A stretch of 42,947 nt of DNA from Akkermansia muciniphila (GCA_945883495.1 CAMCXS010000053.1:1-42947), one strand, 5' to 3'. Numbered from the stretch's first letter, positions 1-8,758 are shown. Notes: generated from the letters alone by a model not told the origin. Made by a program: numbers and translations.

Positions 1-30
1 GATGTTGGCCAGTTCCGTGCGGATGTTCAC
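1..30 (-). CDS. Possible start of a downstream gene, cut by the window edge
   Basis: On the minus strand a GTG codon at 28-30 opens a frame that stays open to the window edge, 20 bases after the stop of the hydrolase gene. Only ten codons are visible, so nothing can be said of function, and the start itself is a guess from position. Confidence 0.2.
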   Translation of the reverse strand, partial: MNIRTELANI

Positions 31-50
31 CGGCTTTGCAAATCGTGGAT

Positions 51-2105
51 CTACTCCCTCGGCACTTGCCATTCTTCGTCGAACAGCCCTTCGACGACCA
101 ATTGATCGGTGATGGCCTCGCCGTTCTTCTGCAATTGGAGCACGGAGTAATCGCCGAGCCGCTGGAAACTGACCACGGGTAGTTTGCGGGTCTCGCCGCG
201 CTTCATGGTGTTGTGGCCGGCGTTGACGACGACGTAGCGATTTGGGTTCTTCGGATTGGCGCAAATGAAGGAGGGGAGGTGATCCTCGGCCTTGTAATCT
301 TCCCGGCCCACTTTCACGGATTGCTTGGTCCACTTGATGGGCAGCAGATCGGCCAAGGCGGCGAGGATGCTGTTGCTGGCCGGATCCCCGAAAAGGACGA
401 GGTGATGCGCGGCGACATCTTCCCGGGTGACGGCGCGATCGTCTTTGACTCGGACATCGGCTCGCATCCACTTCGCATAACTGGCGACGAAGTCTTCAAG
501 CGCAGCCTTCGCATAGTCGTTGGCCAGCGGGTTGTTGGGCGTGCCGGTGGGGCGCACGACCAGGAAGCTATCCATCATGAAATCGTTGATCGGGCCTTGG
601 ATGCCGGGCTTTTTGCGAACGGTCGGATCCGCGGCAAGATCCGCGGCTTTCACAAAGCTGGATTGCCATTGGCTCCCTTTCTTCTGGAACAGCACGGCCG
701 GAAGCATGTCGCCGGTGGCGCGGGTGGCTTTGAAGGGAAACGGCTTGCCGTCCAGGGTCATGTCGAGTCCCGCGACGGGATAATCCATGAGGATGCGCGT
801 GATATTCTTGGTTTTGACTTCTTGCTTGCGGCCATCATCGCTGGTGAGGGCGTCGAGTTCGGCGCGGTCGTAGTGACGTTCCAGGCCGTCGATCTTGAAA
901 TTGAAGCAATCGCTATACCGAGTGGTGTAAGTGACGTAGCGGATGTGCTTCGGAGTGTGCCGGCCTTTGGCGCAGGCGGCGACGATGAAATTCTCCGACT
1001 CCTGTTTCGAATCCGGATGCCACTTGTGTTCCGTTTGGGGGCCGACAAGGAAGATGGCGGGCAGACTCGCGGAGGCGGTTGTGGGATAACGATTGAGGCC
1101 CTTCAGTTCAAATTCATAACCCTCCGTGACGAGTTGCTCCCGGATATTGACGGAGGCGGATAACTGCGGGTCCAATTCACCTCCGTAGCCGACCGTGGGC
1201 ATGTTGGCGATATTGAGCGCCCAATCCACCATATTGTAGGTGCGGAAGGCGGAGCCTGGATGCGGTGGAGTGTTATCTGATTTAAAGCTGTTGCGACTGC
1301 CCGAACCGCCCGCTCCGGCTTCGAGCGCGACCCACCGGGCGGGGTGATGCAGCCCGACGCCCCAGGCCCCGGCGCCACCCATGGAGAAGCCGCGCAGAAC
1401 GATGCGATCGGGATCAATGTTGTAGTGGCGTTGCACGTGCTCCACGGCTTCCAGGACATCGGCTTCGCCGCCCCAACGGAAGCTGTTGTTGGTCCGGCCG
1501 AAGACCTCGAGCTTGATGTAATCCTGAGAGGAGTCGGCGGGTTTGCCGCTGTCGTGGCTGGCGATGAAGCTAGCTTCGTTGATCGTCAGGCTGAAGCCGT
1601 GCAAGACGACGTCGAGCCGGGTCGGCTTTTTCGCGTTGTAGCTCTCCGGGATGATGAGGCCGTAGGGCTGCAGATCGCCATCGATTTTGGAACGATAGGC
1701 GCGGACGATTTGGCCGGTAGCCTCGGGCCACTTGGCCTCGCCAGACGAGAGATCCTTGGCGCGGGCGATGCCGTGGTCGAGGGTATCCAGGGTAGCCTTG
1801 ACGTGATCCGGCAGGAAGAACTCCTCCGTCTCGTAGCGTAGCATGAGCAGGCCGGCCTTTTGGAACACGAGCACGTCGTCGAGCAAGGCCGGGTCCACGG
1901 CTTTGACGCCCCGGGGCAGGATGGGGGTGGCCGACGTCTTCGCCGCAAGTCCCTTCAATACCGTGGCGAATTCATCAAGCTTGGCTTGGATCTCCTGCTT
2001 CTCAGCGGCGGAAGGTTGGTAAGGAGGAGGGGCATCTGGCTGGACTTGAGCTAAAACGGATTGAGCCAACAAGGTGGCGACGAAAGCGAGTCGCAGTGGG
2101 TTCAT
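51..2105 (-). CDS. Secreted alpha/beta hydrolase, prolyl oligopeptidase-like
   Basis: This is a 684-aa protein, probably an exported serine hydrolase or peptidase. Residues 1-19 form a signal peptide ending in LAQ. A helical stretch follows (about 30-140), then the alpha/beta hydrolase core: a strand and oxyanion region around VVLHGFS (166-172), and the nucleophile elbow G-F-S-M-G at 239-243, which places the catalytic serine at residue 241. A His in the segment TEHKWHPDS is a candidate catalytic base. The C-terminal third (about 430-684) is unassigned and may be a second lobe. A secreted sulfatase lies 83 bp upstream on the same strand, and such pairs are common in polysaccharide- or peptide-degrading Verrucomicrobiota. 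The substrate cannot be read from the sequence. The family call is fairly safe; the peptidase activity is an inference. Confidence 0.8.
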   Translation of the reverse strand: MNPLRLAFVATLLAQSVLAQVQPDAPPPYQPSAAEKQEIQAKLDEFATVLKGLAAKTSATPILPRGVKAVDPALLDDVLVFQKAGLLMLRYETEEFFLPDHVKATLDTLDHGIARAKDLSSGEAKWPEATGQIVRAYRSKIDGDLQPYGLIIPESYNAKKPTRLDVVLHGFSLTINEASFIASHDSGKPADSSQDYIKLEVFGRTNNSFRWGGEADVLEAVEHVQRHYNIDPDRIVLRGFSMGGAGAWGVGLHHPARWVALEAGAGGSGSRNSFKSDNTPPHPGSAFRTYNMVDWALNIANMPTVGYGGELDPQLSASVNIREQLVTEGYEFELKGLNRYPTTASASLPAIFLVGPQTEHKWHPDSKQESENFIVAACAKGRHTPKHIRYVTYTTRYSDCFNFKIDGLERHYDRAELDALTSDDGRKQEVKTKNITRILMDYPVAGLDMTLDGKPFPFKATRATGDMLPAVLFQKKGSQWQSSFVKAADLAADPTVRKKPGIQGPINDFMMDSFLVVRPTGTPNNPLANDYAKAALEDFVASYAKWMRADVRVKDDRAVTREDVAAHHLVLFGDPASNSILAALADLLPIKWTKQSVKVGREDYKAEDHLPSFICANPKNPNRYVVVNAGHNTMKRGETRKLPVVSFQRLGDYSVLQLQKNGEAITDQLVVEGLFDEEWQVPRE

Positions 2106-2188
2106 CGGGAGTCGGGCGCTAGGAACGCTTTGCCATCAAGGACCAATACGGGCCGATTGTCATCCAGCTTTATTGATGCCTGATGAGC

Positions 2189-3715
2189 TCAGGGGAGAGC
2201 GGGCTTGACCGGCGACCCACTCGCTTGATCTCGCGGATACACCGCGCCCTGGACTTCAAGTCCGGCGACGAGTTCTCCCATGAGCCGACGCAGTTCGGTG
2301 GGGGCAGTGGCGGCCAAGTTGGTTTGCTCGAACGGATCCTGGGCCAGGTTGAACAGCTGATAGTGCGATCCTTCCGACGCGGCCGACGGAAAGTAGTGAT
2401 AAATGACCTTCCAATCGCCATTGCGATAACTTGTGAAGTAATTCGATCGGTGCGGCGCGTGTGGATAGTGCATCAGGAACGATTGAGGATGGGCGGGATC
2501 GGCTTTTCCGGTGAAGAGCGGGACCAGGGAAGCGCCATCCGTCGGGTGACCAGCAGGAGGCTCCACACCGGTTGCGGAGAGGACGGTCGGGAAAAGGTCG
2601 TAGACGGCCGCCAGTTGGGTTTGCACGGCTCCGGGAGCGATCGGCAAGCCGCGCTGGGCTTCGTGGGCTGGGTTCGGTTTGGCCCACGCGGCGATGAACG
2701 GGACGCGCATCCCGCCCTCGTAGTGCGAGCCTTTCTTACCGCGCAACGGGGCCGCGCAGGCGACCGCGTGTTCGTGCCCGAGCGGGGCATCGGAGCCGTT
2801 GTCACCGAGGAAAATCACCAGGGTGTTTTCGGCAACGCCGAGGGTTTCGAGGTGAGTCAGCACATCTCCGAGTGATTTGTCCATGCCTTCGATGAGCGTG
2901 GCGAATGCCTGGGCGGCGGCTGGTTTCCCGGAGTCCGCGTAATGCGCCGCGAAGCGCGGGTCCGCTTCAAACGGGGAGTGGACCGCGTATTGCGCGAAGT
3001 AGAGGAAGAACGGCTGACCCGCCTGGACCGCATCCGCGACATGGGCATTGGCTTCCAGAGTCAGGGCCTCGGTGAGAAAGATGTCCTGGCCGTGGTATTT
3101 TTCTAAGCCGGGCACGGAATGCGTGGCCTGACGCTTGCCTTTGCCGGCGAAGTTCTCCAGCCCGTAGTAGCTGCCGGGTTGACCGATGGCGGCGCCCGCG
3201 ACGTCGATGTCGAATCCAAGATGAGCAGGGGCGGCCTCAGGAAACTCTCTGGGGGCGAAATGGCCCTTGCCGACGTGGATGGTGCGATATCCCTGAGCCT
3301 TGAGAAGGGCAGGGAGGGTGACATCGCCCTGCTTCAAGCCGCGCCAATTCCAGTCGGGCGGGCCTTGCGGACCAGCGTTGTTTTGATCGGGATTGATCCA
3401 ATTCGTGGTGCGGTGGCGGGCTGCGTTCTGGCCGGTGAGGATCGAGATCCGGGTCGGAGAGCAAACGCTCATGGCGCAGAATTGGTTGAAGCGAACTCCT
3501 TGCGCCGCGAGCCGCTCCATGTTTGGCGTGCGGTAGAATTCGTTGAGCGGATAGCGTTTCGGCTGGCCGGATTCGTCCGTGAGAAACGGGACGGACGTAT
3601 CCATGACGCCCATGTCATCCACGAGCATGATGACCACGTTGGGCGGCTGGAGGGCGGCAAACGCTGCGGTCAAACTGAGGAGGAGCGGGAGCAAGCAGCG
3701 CAACAAGCGGTTCAT
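2189..3715 (-). CDS. Secreted sulfatase (formylglycine-dependent, alkaline phosphatase superfamily)
   Basis: This 508-aa enzyme should hydrolyse sulfate esters outside the cytoplasm. I chose the ATG at 3715 because it opens directly into a signal peptide (MNRLLRCLLPLLLSLTAAFA). An in-frame TTG at 3751 would put twelve polar residues before it. The metal-binding Asp pair lies in VDDMG (residues 32-36). The sulfatase signature C-S-P-T-R is at 85-89, where Cys85 would be converted to formylglycine, and the downstream LTGQ is also family-typical. A later G-D-N-G-S segment supplies further metal ligands. The length suits an arylsulfatase or N-sulfoglucosamine-sulfatase-type enzyme. Maturation needs a formylglycine-generating enzyme or anSME, and neither is in this window: the SUMF1-domain gene at 19769 lacks the usual features of a true FGE. 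The natural substrate is unknown. Confidence 0.9.
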   Translation of the reverse strand: MNRLLRCLLPLLLSLTAAFAALQPPNVVIMLVDDMGVMDTSVPFLTDESGQPKRYPLNEFYRTPNMERLAAQGVRFNQFCAMSVCSPTRISILTGQNAARHRTTNWINPDQNNAGPQGPPDWNWRGLKQGDVTLPALLKAQGYRTIHVGKGHFAPREFPEAAPAHLGFDIDVAGAAIGQPGSYYGLENFAGKGKRQATHSVPGLEKYHGQDIFLTEALTLEANAHVADAVQAGQPFFLYFAQYAVHSPFEADPRFAAHYADSGKPAAAQAFATLIEGMDKSLGDVLTHLETLGVAENTLVIFLGDNGSDAPLGHEHAVACAAPLRGKKGSHYEGGMRVPFIAAWAKPNPAHEAQRGLPIAPGAVQTQLAAVYDLFPTVLSATGVEPPAGHPTDGASLVPLFTGKADPAHPQSFLMHYPHAPHRSNYFTSYRNGDWKVIYHYFPSAASEGSHYQLFNLAQDPFEQTNLAATAPTELRRLMGELVAGLEVQGAVYPRDQASGSPVKPALP

Positions 3716-4046
3716 GGGGGAGAGTGTGTGGGACGGGCGTCCAAATCGCAAGCCTCAGACATCCTGAGGCGCCGGGAAACGCGATGAACCACTGATGCCG
3801 TTCAAACCGGATAGGCGATGATGAAGCCTGATGGGCCTCCGGATCCAAGCCCGAAGGCGGTTGCGGACTCGCGCACCGTGCACCTCCGCAACCACCTTCG
3901 TGGTTGGAAGATTTTCTTGTCCGGTAACCCCGCAATCCGTTTCCCTGTTGTCTGTCACAAAATCGTCACCTGCGAATCCTTGCCGAACTACAAGCTTTCG
4001 GAGATTGGGTATTGCCTGACAGATCCACTTGCATCCCATTTAGACC
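3716..4046. other. Divergent intergenic region
   Basis: These 331 bases separate the divergent sulfatase and 161-aa genes, so promoters for both should lie here. I see no convincing -35/-10 pair. The only clear structure is a 7-bp perfect inverted repeat (3752-3758 and 3764-3770, 5-base spacer) just upstream of the sulfatase, which could be an operator. Open frames here look like chance. Confidence 0.4.
3752..3770. repeat. Inverted repeat upstream of the sulfatase
   Basis: GCCTCAG and CTGAGGC flank a 5-base spacer, 36 bases upstream of the sulfatase start. It may be a regulator binding site or an mRNA leader hairpin. No T-run follows, so it is not a convincing terminator. Confidence 0.35.
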
Positions 4047-4532
4047 ATGCCTTACGCCAATATCTCTCACGAGCTTGATCAAGAGGTCGTCGACCAAGTC
4101 CTCGCGACGACCGCCGCCATCGAGAAGCTTTTGCCTTTTCTGATCGGGTTGAACAAGGACGAGCGCAAAGCGCTGCCCAAGATGACTGGAAAAACGCGTT
4201 TCTTCACCAGTGATGCGCTGCAAGCGGCCGGGCAGAATCCTGAGCTCTGCCCGCGCTATATGGATCTGGAAGAAATGGAGCGAGATCTGGCCCTCTTCGA
4301 TGCGCTCTCCCGAATCAGTCAACCGTTGCGCATGCTGAGCCGGAAGCTGGAGGATACGACGATGGCCGTGGGCAGTGAAGCCTTTACCGCCGCCCTGGCC
4401 TTTTACAATACCGCCAAACGGGCAGCCAAGGACGGAGTGCCCGGTGCGGAGGAAGTCGCCTCCGCGCTCAAGGTCCGCTTCGAGCAGGCCAAAGCGAAGG
4501 ACGATTCCACGGAAAAGACGGCGGGAAAATAA
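4047..4532 (+). CDS. Hypothetical helical protein, 161 aa
   Basis: I do not recognise this family. The protein is soluble, rich in Ala, Glu, Lys and Leu, and predicted almost wholly helical, with no signal peptide and no membrane segment. The first half (ISHELDQEVV to LPKMTGKTRF) and the second (LEEMERDLAL to RFEQAKAKDD) look like long amphipathic helices joined by a short Pro/Cys-containing turn (NPELCPRY). The C-terminal tail is charged. The ATG at 4047 is the first in frame and gives a natural N-terminus. It stands alone on the plus strand. The repeat array begins 15 bases after its stop codon, so its transcript would run into that array. Codon use matches its neighbours, which supports a real gene. 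Confidence 0.65.
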   Translation: MPYANISHELDQEVVDQVLATTAAIEKLLPFLIGLNKDERKALPKMTGKTRFFTSDALQAAGQNPELCPRYMDLEEMERDLALFDALSRISQPLRMLSRKLEDTTMAVGSEAFTAALAFYNTAKRAAKDGVPGAEEVASALKVRFEQAKAKDDSTEKTAGK

Positions 4533-4547
4533 GCCGCAGCCGGCCCG

Positions 4548-4799
4548 GCATCCCACTTCCGAAGTGGGGGGAGGCACTTCCATGAGGCGATGACGCGGCT
4601 TTCGGCTCCGTCATCGCGATCTTGAATCGCGTCATCCCATAGTGGACGCGCGTCATCGCATCCGCGAACCGCGTGATCCCAGCCAATGGACGCGATCACG
4701 CGTCTCCGGATGGCGCCATCGTATCCTTTTGCCCCGTGATCGCGTCCGTGGACCGCGAGCTCTCCTTTCCGGGACGCGAGAGCGGAATTCAAAGCCGGG
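4548..4799. repeat. Degenerate tandem array of twelve 21-bp units
   Basis: From 4548 to 4799 the sequence divides exactly into twelve 21-base units. They are degenerate but share a start resembling T-C/G-A-T-C-C/G-C and an end in GCG or CCG. Examples begin at 4611, 4632, 4653, 4674, 4716 and 4737. Several units contain or combine into inverted repeats: 4553-4559 with 4561-4567; 4587-4595 with 4609-4617 (nine bases, perfect); CGCGAT with ATCGCG in the unit at 4611; and GACGCG with CGCGTC across the units at 4674 and 4695. The last unit (4779-4799) already carries the GCGGAATTC and AAAGCCGGG blocks of the 35-bp repeat that follows, so the two arrays are in phase and probably share an origin. 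Confidence 0.75.
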
Positions 4800-5075
4800 A
4801 GCGGAATTCTTGGGAATTCCGCTACAAAGCCGGGAACGGAATTCTGGGAATTCCGCTACAAAGCCGGGAACGGAATTCTTGGGAATTCCGCTACAAACCC
4901 GGGAACGGAATTCTGGGGAATGCCGCTACAAAGCCGAGAGCGGAATTCTGGGGAATTCCGCTACAAAGCCGGGAGCGGAATTCTTGGGAATTCCGCTACA
5001 AAGCCGAGAGCGGAATTCTTGGGAATTCCGCTACAAAGCCGGGAACGGAATTCTTGGGAATTCCGCTACAAAGCC
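4800..5075. repeat. Tandem array of eight 35-bp palindromic repeats
   Basis: Eight near-identical units of 35 bases (one of 34) start at 4800, 4835, 4869, 4904, 4939, 4974, 5009 and 5044. Each has the inverted repeat AGCGGAATTC - TTGG - GAATTCCGCT, sometimes with one mismatch (AACGGAATTC), followed by ACAAAGCCGGG. The variation is only a few substitutions and one deletion, which points to recent amplification. Because 35 is not a multiple of 3, the array is open in two forward frames and produces repetitive pseudo-proteins that are unlikely to be real. There are no unique spacers, so it is not a CRISPR array. It could be a protein-binding array, or a set of RNA hairpins at the 3' end of the upstream gene's transcript. 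Confidence 0.9.
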
Positions 5076-5424
5076 TCGACTTCGTAGTAGAGACGCCCAC
5101 GCACTTCGCCATTTCTGACGATCCCCCCGAGAGGCCGTCATCGAAGAGCTCGAGACCGCCCCGGAACTGCTGGCGGTGAAATCGCAAGCTTCAGCGGCCC
5201 GGCCGATGCAAAACGCCCAGGTTCCGGGGGCGATGTCCCCGTAACCGCGGGTGGTTCGCTTCCTGCTCCAGATGAGTGGCGGACTCATGCGATGCAGATA
5301 CCAAAGGTCAGGGGCGCGATCGTGGGGTGGGGATGTCCGTCGGGTTGTTTCGTGAAATCGCCGCCCGCGCAATTCACGGACGCCTTCATTGCGGGCGAAC
5401 CAATCCAGCCATCTCCAAGTCATC
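5076..5424. other. Intergenic region with no recognised gene
   Basis: These 349 bases lie between the repeat array and the methyltransferase. The only structure noticed is a small hairpin around 5224-5241 (CGGGG pairing with CCCCG) without a T-run. Open frames on either strand look non-coding. A promoter for the methyltransferase should lie here but was not identified. Confidence 0.4.
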
Positions 5425-6276
5425 ATGAATGGGTATCATTCTTCAAAACGGCCGGACTCCGCACGATGGGGACGGCACCTAGTGGAGACGAGAGTTCGCG
5501 AACTCGGGACGTGGTCCCAAAATATTGAACTCAACGGAGTGCATACGGCGCCCAATCACTCCCTCGGGGATTATCCGGCGGTGCAATGGCATCGCTTTGC
5601 CGATGCGCTTCCGGCGGATCTCAGCGGAAAATCGGTGCTGGAGATCGGCTGCAATGCGGGCTTCTTCTCCGTGGAGATGAAGCGGAGAGGGGCGTTCCGG
5701 GTTCTTGGGATTGATCTGGACGAACGTCATCTTACCCAGGCGCGCTTCGCCGCGGAGGTGAACGGCCTGGATATCGAGTTTCGGCATTTGTCGGTTTATG
5801 ATATCGCCTCCCTAGAAGAGGTCTTTGACTTGGTTCTCTTCATGGGGGTGTTCGATCACTTGCGGCATCCGCTCTTGGCGCTGGATTTGATTCACGAGCA
5901 TGCCGCCCGCGATCTGCTCGTCTTTCAGTCGATGCAGCGGGGAAGCGAGGAAACGTTTCCGGTCCCGCAGGATCACACGGTTGAGGAGCGCAAGATGTTT
6001 GATCATCCTGGCTACCCGAAGTTGCATTTCATCGAGCATAGTTTCCGCGGAGATCCCACGAACTGGTGGGTGCCCAATCGCGCCTGTACGGAGGCGATGC
6101 TGCGGAGTGCTGGGTTCGAGATATTGAGCCGGGCCGGGGAGGAGGTCTATCTTTGCCGATGGCGCGAGCTGAAACTAGAAGACTGGGATCATCGCGCCGT
6201 TTACCCGGCGCACGGAGTGCCTCCCGAAGAGGAGAATGGGCTGGGGATCTCGGCCGTGGAGGAGATTTATGATTGA
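5425..6276 (+). CDS. SAM-dependent methyltransferase, tRNA (mo5U34)-methyltransferase-like (TIGR04290 type)
   Basis: This 283-aa class I methyltransferase has the SAM-binding motif I V-L-E-I-G-C-N-A-G near residue 70 and the acidic D-L-D-E end of the second strand. The N-terminal lead-in (TWSQNIELNGVHTAPNHSLGDYP) and the later WWVPN segment are typical of the CmoB-related group annotated as TIGR04290, which in other genomes often sits near polysaccharide genes. Here it stands alone, convergent with hisF (26 bp apart), so the substrate is open. The frame extends upstream to a TTG at 5389. I prefer the ATG at 5425 because family members begin about 20 to 40 residues before the NIELNGV block. 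No clear ribosome binding site decides the matter. Confidence 0.8.
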   Translation: MNGYHSSKRPDSARWGRHLVETRVRELGTWSQNIELNGVHTAPNHSLGDYPAVQWHRFADALPADLSGKSVLEIGCNAGFFSVEMKRRGAFRVLGIDLDERHLTQARFAAEVNGLDIEFRHLSVYDIASLEEVFDLVLFMGVFDHLRHPLLALDLIHEHAARDLLVFQSMQRGSEETFPVPQDHTVEERKMFDHPGYPKLHFIEHSFRGDPTNWWVPNRACTEAMLRSAGFEILSRAGEEVYLCRWRELKLEDWDHRAVYPAHGVPPEEENGLGISAVEEIYD

Positions 6277-6302
6277 AGCGAGGGGTGCGACGCAAGCCAC
6301 TC

Positions 6303-7079
6303 TCACCGGCTAGCTATGGCGGTCCGGCGCACAGGGATGTCGTGCTCGGCCAGGAAGTGCTTCACGTCGTCCACAGTGAATTCGCCGAAGTGAAAAATGC
6401 TGGCGGCGAGGACGGCGTCGGCTTTGCCGGCTTTGAGGACATCCGCCATGTGTTGCAGGGTTCCCGCTCCTCCGCTGGCGATCACCGGGATGTGGACGGC
6501 GGAGGCGACGGCGGCCGTCAGTCCCAAATCGTAGCCGTCTTTGGTGCCATCGGCGTCCATGCTGGTGAGCAGGATTTCACCGGCTCCGCGGCGTTCCACC
6601 TCTTGGGCCCAAGCCACGGCGTCGAGCGTCGTCGGTTTCCGGCCGCCGTGGGTGTAAACCGTCCAGCCGCCTTCGGGATTCCGTTTGGCGTCGATCGCGA
6701 CCACGATGCATTGGGCGCCGAAGGCATCAAAGCCTTCCGAAATCGTCTCTGGGCGCTGCACGGCGGCGGTGTTGATCCCGACCTTGTCCGCGCCCGCCAG
6801 GAGCATGGCCCGCATGTCGGCGACGGTGCGGATGCCGCCTCCTACCGTGAGGGGCATGAAACACTGTTCCGCGGTGTGGCGGACCACGTCGATCATGGTT
6901 TGGCGGTTGTCGGAGGAGGCGGTGATGTCGAGGAACACAAGTTCATCGGCGCCTTGCAAGTTGTAGGCGATGGCGCACTCGACGGGATCCCCGGCGTCGC
7001 GGAGTTGGAGGAACTGGGTTCCCTTGACGACGCGGCCGCCGGTGACGTCGAGGCAGGGGATAATGCGCTTCGTGAGCAT
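6303..7079 (-). CDS. hisF: Imidazole glycerol phosphate synthase, cyclase subunit HisF
   Basis: HisF takes ammonia from the HisH glutaminase and PRFAR to make imidazole glycerol phosphate and AICAR, in histidine biosynthesis. The 258-aa length is standard for the (beta/alpha)8 barrel. The N-terminus RIIPCLDV carries the catalytic Asp11, and VVAIDAKR carries the second catalytic Asp130. The phosphate-binding segments VGGGIR and ASGGAG, and the [13 protein letters not shown] block, are all intact. The start ATG at 7079 gives the usual [12 protein letters not shown] start. No other his gene is nearby, so the pathway is scattered in this genome. It diverges from the recombinase gene with 46 bp between start codons. 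Confidence 0.97.
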   Translation of the reverse strand: MLTKRIIPCLDVTGGRVVKGTQFLQLRDAGDPVECAIAYNLQGADELVFLDITASSDNRQTMIDVVRHTAEQCFMPLTVGGGIRTVADMRAMLLAGADKVGINTAAVQRPETISEGFDAFGAQCIVVAIDAKRNPEGGWTVYTHGGRKPTTLDAVAWAQEVERRGAGEILLTSMDADGTKDGYDLGLTAAVASAVHIPVIASGGAGTLQHMADVLKAGKADAVLAASIFHFGEFTVDDVKHFLAEHDIPVRRTAIASR

Positions 7080-7125
7080 GCGCGATTTGCAGGTTTGTAA
7101 AAATTAAACTAGTCTTAATGAATTG

Positions 7126-8025
7126 ATGGATCGACGTCCCGTGGAGGAGCTTGAGGCGGACTATTTCACCTACCTGGAGGTGGAGAGGAACGCTTCGCCC
7201 TGTACGTTGAAGAACTACGAACACGCGTTGCGCCGATTTCGCAACCGGTCTCGGGGGTTTGAGCACTGGTTCGCCTGTGAGGCGGAGGATTTTCGCGGGT
7301 ATTTGTTCGACTTGATGAAGGCGGAGACGGCTCGGGCGACCTTGCGGCTCCATTTTGCGGCGCTGCGGGGCTTTTACCGGTATTTGCGGCGCCGGGGAGG
7401 CTTGGCGAAGGACCCGTTGCTGGAAGTGCAACTGCCGAAGCGAGAACGCAAGCTCCCGGTGGTGCTGACGGTGGCGCAAGTTTTGGAGTTGTTGGAGCTT
7501 CCGTTCCGGGTGGAGTTGCCCCGGCAAGCCCCGTCTTGGTTGCCGGCTCGTGATGCGGCGATTTTGGAGCTGTTTTACGGCTCGGGGATTCGGGTTTCCG
7601 AGTTGACGCAGTTGAACGTGGCCGACTGCGACGCGGCCATGGAGACGGTGCGAGTTCGGGGAAAAGGGGGCAAAGACCGGATTTGCCCCGTGGGGCCGCC
7701 CGCGATTCGCGCCGTGGAACGTTACCGGTTTGAGGCAGGGGTCCGCGAGGGCGCCTTATTTATTAGCAAGCTGCGCAAACGGCTTTCCGCCCGGTCGGTG
7801 GAGATGCTGCTGGAGAAGTACTTGGCGCAATCGTCGATCCCGATCCGGGTCAGTCCGCACAAATTGCGACACAGCTTCGCCACGCATCTGCTGGAAAACG
7901 GAGCGGACCTGAGGTGTGTCCAGGAGCTGTTGGGCCACGCCAGCCTTTCGACGACGCAGCTTTACACCCATGTGACCGTGGAGCGGGTGAAAAAGGTCTA
8001 CGACCAAGCCCATCCGAGAGCATGA
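7126..8025 (+). CDS. Tyrosine recombinase, XerC/XerD-like
   Basis: This 299-aa integrase-family recombinase has the size and layout of XerC/XerD, which resolve chromosome dimers at dif with FtsK. An N-terminal SAM-like DNA-binding domain (about 1-95) precedes the catalytic domain. The active-site set is complete: Arg156 in GSGIRVSEL, a Lys in GKGGK (180-183), His245 and Arg248 in HKLRH, His271 in GHASLSTTQLY, and the nucleophile Tyr280. I start at ATG 7126; a TTG one codon earlier is also possible. It leads a run of six plus-strand genes. The housekeeping context and absence of phage or element genes favour a chromosomal Xer role over a mobile integrase, but XerC and XerD cannot be told apart here. 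Confidence 0.9.
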   Translation: MDRRPVEELEADYFTYLEVERNASPCTLKNYEHALRRFRNRSRGFEHWFACEAEDFRGYLFDLMKAETARATLRLHFAALRGFYRYLRRRGGLAKDPLLEVQLPKRERKLPVVLTVAQVLELLELPFRVELPRQAPSWLPARDAAILELFYGSGIRVSELTQLNVADCDAAMETVRVRGKGGKDRICPVGPPAIRAVERYRFEAGVREGALFISKLRKRLSARSVEMLLEKYLAQSSIPIRVSPHKLRHSFATHLLENGADLRCVQELLGHASLSTTQLYTHVTVERVKKVYDQAHPRA

Positions 8026-8086
8026 AGCAAGAAAAGCGAAAACTTTTGGCCATTCTCTGGCGGTCGTGCCAGGGTGGCTTTGGTTC

Positions 8087-8758
8087 ATGGCGGACGAGAT
8101 TCACATCGAAGGGCGGGATTTGCACCGCTCCTTCCAGATCGGAAAGAAAGTCATCGAAGTGCTGCGCGGCGTCGATCTCACGGTCCGCCGGGGCGAACGG
8201 CTATTCCTTTGCGGGGCGTCGGGCGCCGGGAAGACTTCGTTGCTTTACACCCTGGCTGGATTGGAACGTCCGAACCGAGGCGAGGTGCGAGTGGGCGGGC
8301 GCTCACTCTACGATCAACCGGCCCATGACCAAGCGCGGGTGCGCAACCGGATGATGGGCTACGTCTTCCAGAGTTACTTTTTGCTGCCGGAGCTGACCGC
8401 TCTGGAGAACGTCATGCTGCCCTCGATGATCGGTGGGCAACGGTCGGAGGAGCGGGCCAAGTCGCTTTTGGAACGGGTCGGCCTGGCGGGGCGTTTGCAG
8501 CACCTGCCTGCGGAGCTTTCTGGAGGCGAACAGCAGAGGGTGGCGATCGCCCGGGCCTTGATCAACGATCCGGAAATCATTTTCGCCGATGAACCGACCG
8601 GAAATCTGGATTCGAAAACGGGAGTGGCGGTGATGGAATCGCTGCTAGAAATGGTCAGCGAGCAAAAACGGACGCTCGTGGTGGTGACGCACGACGTTCA
8701 TTTAGCGGAGAGCGGCGATCGCAAACTCATTTTGGCCGACGGCAAGCTGGTCAAGTGA
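8087..8758 (+). CDS. ABC transporter ATP-binding protein, LolD/MacB-type
   Basis: This 223-aa ATPase is a single nucleotide-binding domain: Walker A GASGAGKT (43-50), the Q-loop segment YVFQSYFLLPELTALENV, the signature LSGGEQQRVAIARAL, Walker B IIFADEP with TGNLD, and the H-loop VVTHD. The LPELTALENVMLP stretch and TGNLD are characteristic of the LolD/MacB/FtsE group, which drives lipoprotein release or other mechanotransmission transporters. No LolC/E-type permease is adjacent, so its partner must be encoded elsewhere. The start is ATG 8087; a GTG at 8066 would add seven residues. It sits 61 bp after the recombinase gene and 61 bp before ilvE. Confidence 0.9.
   Translation: MADEIHIEGRDLHRSFQIGKKVIEVLRGVDLTVRRGERLFLCGASGAGKTSLLYTLAGLERPNRGEVRVGGRSLYDQPAHDQARVRNRMMGYVFQSYFLLPELTALENVMLPSMIGGQRSEERAKSLLERVGLAGRLQHLPAELSGGEQQRVAIARALINDPEIIFADEPTGNLDSKTGVAVMESLLEMVSEQKRTLVVVTHDVHLAESGDRKLILADGKLVK

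Noticed and set aside
213-1163. 316-aa forward frame opposite the hydrolase
   Set aside because: It is the antisense shadow of a well-supported gene in GC-rich DNA and has no domain sense.
4800-5075. CRISPR array
   Set aside because: The copies abut directly with no unique spacers, and no cas gene is in the window.
4642-5179. Two long forward open frames across the repeat array (4642-5118 and 4673-5179)
   Set aside because: They are repetitive translations of the 21- and 35-base units. The 35-base unit shifts frame on every copy, so several frames stay open by chance, with no start signal.
7126-8025. Integrase of a mobile element
   Set aside because: There is no tRNA target, att repeat or element gene nearby, and the size and neighbours suit a chromosomal Xer protein.
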